NCBI RefSeq assembly: GCF_000147715.2
Contig: NC_017934.1
Span: forward strand, 1,426,001 to 1,490,000
Length of the DNA stretch: 64,000 nucleotides
Source of the DNA: Mesotoga prima MesG1.Ag.4.2
Lineage (GTDB): Bacteria > Thermotogota > Thermotogae > Petrotogales > Kosmotogaceae
Direction: 5' to 3'
A program made the translations under genes and the position numbers. Below are positions 62,339 to 64,000 of the stretch, one piece after another. The notes below the pieces were generated by a model. That model saw only the letters and a program-made list of their open reading frames with translations, had not been told where the DNA came from and ran no database searches. Numbering within the stretch: the stretch's first letter is position 1; each line of letters opens with the position of its first letter.

Positions 62339-63075
62339 ATTACGAGACCCCCGTCAACGCCAATTACCTGACCGGTCAAATAACTCGACTCATCGGAAAT
62401 CAAGAAGAAGTAGACATTCGCAATTTCCTCAGGGAGTCCAATTCTTTTAAGAGGGATCTTCTCTTCAAGTGCCACCAGTATCTTCTCAGGCATTTTCTCA
62501 GTCATAGGCGTCTTTATGAAACCCGGTGCCACAGCGTTTACCCTTATCTTCGCGCCCTTTCTTGTCAACTCTTTAGCCCATGTCTTAGTCATTGCAATAA
62601 CTCCTCCCTTTGAAGCGGAGTAGTTAGACTGTCCGATATTTCCGTATACGCCGACAATCGATGAAGTATTGACAATCGAACCATAACCCTGATCTATCAT
62701 CACTGGAGCAACCGCCTGCGTCATGTTGAAAACACCTTTCAAATTGACGTTGATAACCAGGTCCCAATCTTCTTCGGACATTCTCTGAATCAGAGCGTCT
62801 CTAGTCACTCCAGCATTATTGATAAGCCCATCGATGCGGCCGAATTCGCTTTTGATTTCACCTATAAGTTCAGTTATTGCAGGCCTATCCGTCACGTTGA
62901 GTCTCTTCGGAATTACCTTGCCCGGAAGCTCGGAAAATTCCTTCTTCAGATTATCCAATCCTTCGACGTCCATATCGCAGGCGTAGACAATCGCTCCTTC
63001 GCGGGCAAACTTTTCGACTGCCGCTTTACCCAGTCCACTTGCGCCACCAGTTATGATGACGACTTTACCTTCCAT
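62335..63075 (-). CDS. Short-chain dehydrogenase (3-oxoacyl/3-hydroxyacyl reductase type, FabG-like)
   Basis: 246 aa. VIITGGASGLGKAA cofactor loop, ACDMD, LINNAGVTRDALIQRMSEEDW, catalytic Ser in VNTSSIVGVYGN, YSASKGG Tyr/Lys, VAPGFIKTPMT and the C-terminal GQVIGVDGG. Close to FabG/PhaB-type reductases acting on 3-oxoacyl thioesters. ATG at 63075 behind AAGGTGAGA, 17 bases after the KAS III-like gene. Asp after beta-2 (CDMD) suggests NAD(H). Confidence 0.9.
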   Translation of the reverse strand: MEGKVVIITGGASGLGKAAVEKFAREGAIVYACDMDVEGLDNLKKEFSELPGKVIPKRLNVTDRPAITELIGEIKSEFGRIDGLINNAGVTRDALIQRMSEEDWDLVINVNLKGVFNMTQAVAPVMIDQGYGSIVNTSSIVGVYGNIGQSNYSASKGGVIAMTKTWAKELTRKGAKIRVNAVAPGFIKTPMTEKMPEKILVALEEKIPLKRIGLPEEIANVYFFLISDESSYLTGQVIGVDGGLVI

Positions 63076-63092
63076 TCTCACCTTTTCGCCTC

Positions 63093-64000
63093 CTAATTCT
63101 TGCCCCATTTTACTGTCGTCGCTGCCCAGACGAAGCCCAATCCGGCACCAACCATTACAACCACGTCACCATCTTTAATCTTTCCCTCCATCAAACCTAA
63201 TTCTATCGAGAGAATCTGATCATTCTGCCCAAGATGGCCGTAGTAATCAAGGTAAGTACTCTGATTTTCCTTTAGCCCGAGCTCTTCAAGAACTGCAAAA
63301 TGAGCCGATCTTTTGAAATGCAAAATAGCTAAATAATCGATATCGCTTTCGGAGAAGCCACTCTTTCTGAGTGACTCTCTAATCACCCAGTAGAAATTAG
63401 GCATTGTAGTCTCTCCGAGGCGTTTCTTGAACTCTGCAGTATCTCCCTGGACGGAGAAATGATAGTTCCGCGTATCTTCGGGGGTCATAGGCCACTTCTT
63501 TGTCCCGCCGACAGGGACAACACACAACTCTGAAAATGATCCGTCACCCTTAAAGGCCGAAGATAGGACGACGTTTTCATTATGGCCTTTCTTAAGAACT
63601 ACAGCGGCCCCGCTGGCTCCTACATCAAGCATGAATGATGTTGATGGTTCAGAAAGATCCATAAGATCCACATTTCTATAGCCGCTCACTAGCAGAACAG
63701 TATTGACATCGTCTCTAGCGATCATGAGACTCTTTGCCACGTCAATGCCGGCCATCATAGATCCACACATGGCTTCCATATCGAAAGACCAGGCGTTTAC
63801 AGCACCGATTTCGTCTGCAACCTTCAATCCGGCCAGCCAGCAAGGGTAATCTTTATGCTGAGCGCCGTTCCAGATTAACAGATCAATGTCTTTGGGATCT
63901 ATCCTGGCATTCTCAAGAGCTTTCCGTGCCGCTTTTATTCCCAAATTACTTGTGGTTTCACCGGGACCTGGAACCAGTCTTCTCTTCACTCCAAATTTCA
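63093..64000 (-). CDS. KAS III (FabH)-like 3-oxoacyl synthase/thiolase, N-terminus outside the window
   Basis: The frame is still open at the window edge, so at least the first residues are missing. Seen: active-site Cys in FDMEAMCGSMMAGIDVA, His in ILHFKRSAHFAV (FabH His-Gln-Ala-Asn region, here altered), YGHLGQNDQ where FabH has YGNTSAAS, and a final GAGLGFVWAATTVKW. The altered Asn motif suggests it is not the housekeeping fatty-acid enzyme but a specialised synthase or beta-ketoacyl-CoA enzyme linked to the adjacent SDR, CoA-transferase and thiolase. Confidence 0.82.
   Translation of the reverse strand, partial: KFGVKRRLVPGPGETTSNLGIKAARKALENARIDPKDIDLLIWNGAQHKDYPCWLAGLKVADEIGAVNAWSFDMEAMCGSMMAGIDVAKSLMIARDDVNTVLLVSGYRNVDLMDLSEPSTSFMLDVGASGAAVVLKKGHNENVVLSSAFKGDGSFSELCVVPVGGTKKWPMTPEDTRNYHFSVQGDTAEFKKRLGETTMPNFYWVIRESLRKSGFSESDIDYLAILHFKRSAHFAVLEELGLKENQSTYLDYYGHLGQNDQILSIELGLMEGKIKDGDVVVMVGAGLGFVWAATTVKWGKN

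Noticed and set aside
1-64000. tRNA or rRNA genes
   Set aside because: I looked through the intergenic stretches for T-loop (GGTTCGA) and acceptor-stem pairs and for rRNA sequence and found none; short RNAs without such marks could still be missed.

Overview
The window looks like a chromosome segment of an anaerobic bacterium of the Thermotogota, most like the mesophilic Mesotoga/Kosmotoga branch. This is inferred from protein content, moderate GC, dense co-directional operons with 1-4 base overlaps, and frequent TTG/GTG starts behind strong Shine-Dalgarno (SD) sites. No rRNA, tRNA, insertion sequence, prophage or CRISPR array was recognised.

Layout. 1-8.2 kb (+): end of a site-2 protease gene, ispG, L-lactate dehydrogenase, a PEGA-domain membrane protein, an EamA transporter, a two-component pair and a three-part membrane protein (methyltransferase-like region, PlsC acyltransferase, zinc ribbon). 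8.2-9.8 kb: non-coding, rich in small hairpins, including an array of GNA-triloop mini-hairpins joined by ACTGGCC. 9.8-20 kb: mostly single genes (cyclic-nucleotide phosphodiesterase/nucleotidase, DUF4097, S9 peptidase, DegV, DUF2202, SDR, M20 amidohydrolase). 20.1-22.6 kb (-): glutathione peroxidase, OhrR-like regulator, TSUP permease and isoaspartyl methyltransferase, behind a good promoter. 22.8-33.1 kb (+): fumarase subunits and malic enzyme, then a tightly coupled set: aminotransferase, butyrate kinase, phosphotransbutyrylase, second butyrate kinase, P-loop ATPase, ferredoxin and three subunits of a 2-oxoacid:ferredoxin oxidoreductase. 33-46.7 kb: ZIP transporter, an ArsR-HTH protein with a large unknown N-terminal domain, several unknown envelope proteins, an acyltransferase, a coiled-coil rod protein, an esterase and hybrid cluster protein with a candidate HcpR site. 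47.3-51.3 kb (-): xylA, xylB and a ROK regulator. 51.8-52.9 kb (+): a second ArsR-HTH paralogue. 53-64 kb (-): KAS III-like enzyme, SDR, double-TetR regulator, CoA-transferase, thiolase, five Liv-type ABC transporter genes and an alpha/beta hydrolase.

How it fits together. The theme is anaerobic peptide, amino-acid and sugar fermentation. Peptidases and a Liv-type importer supply amino acids. The 25.6-33.1 kb operon encodes a complete route from an amino acid to a 2-oxoacid, acyl-CoA, acyl phosphate, and finally acid plus ATP with reduced ferredoxin. Fumarase and malic enzyme would carry fumarate to pyruvate, and lactate dehydrogenase can dispose of electrons. Hybrid cluster protein and the peroxidase operon deal with nitrosative and peroxide stress.

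Least explained parts: the GNA mini-hairpin arrays, the membrane/PlsC/zinc-ribbon fusion behind a two-component system, the two ArsR-HTH paralogues, the double-TetR protein, and the unknown pair at 35.3-36.7 kb.
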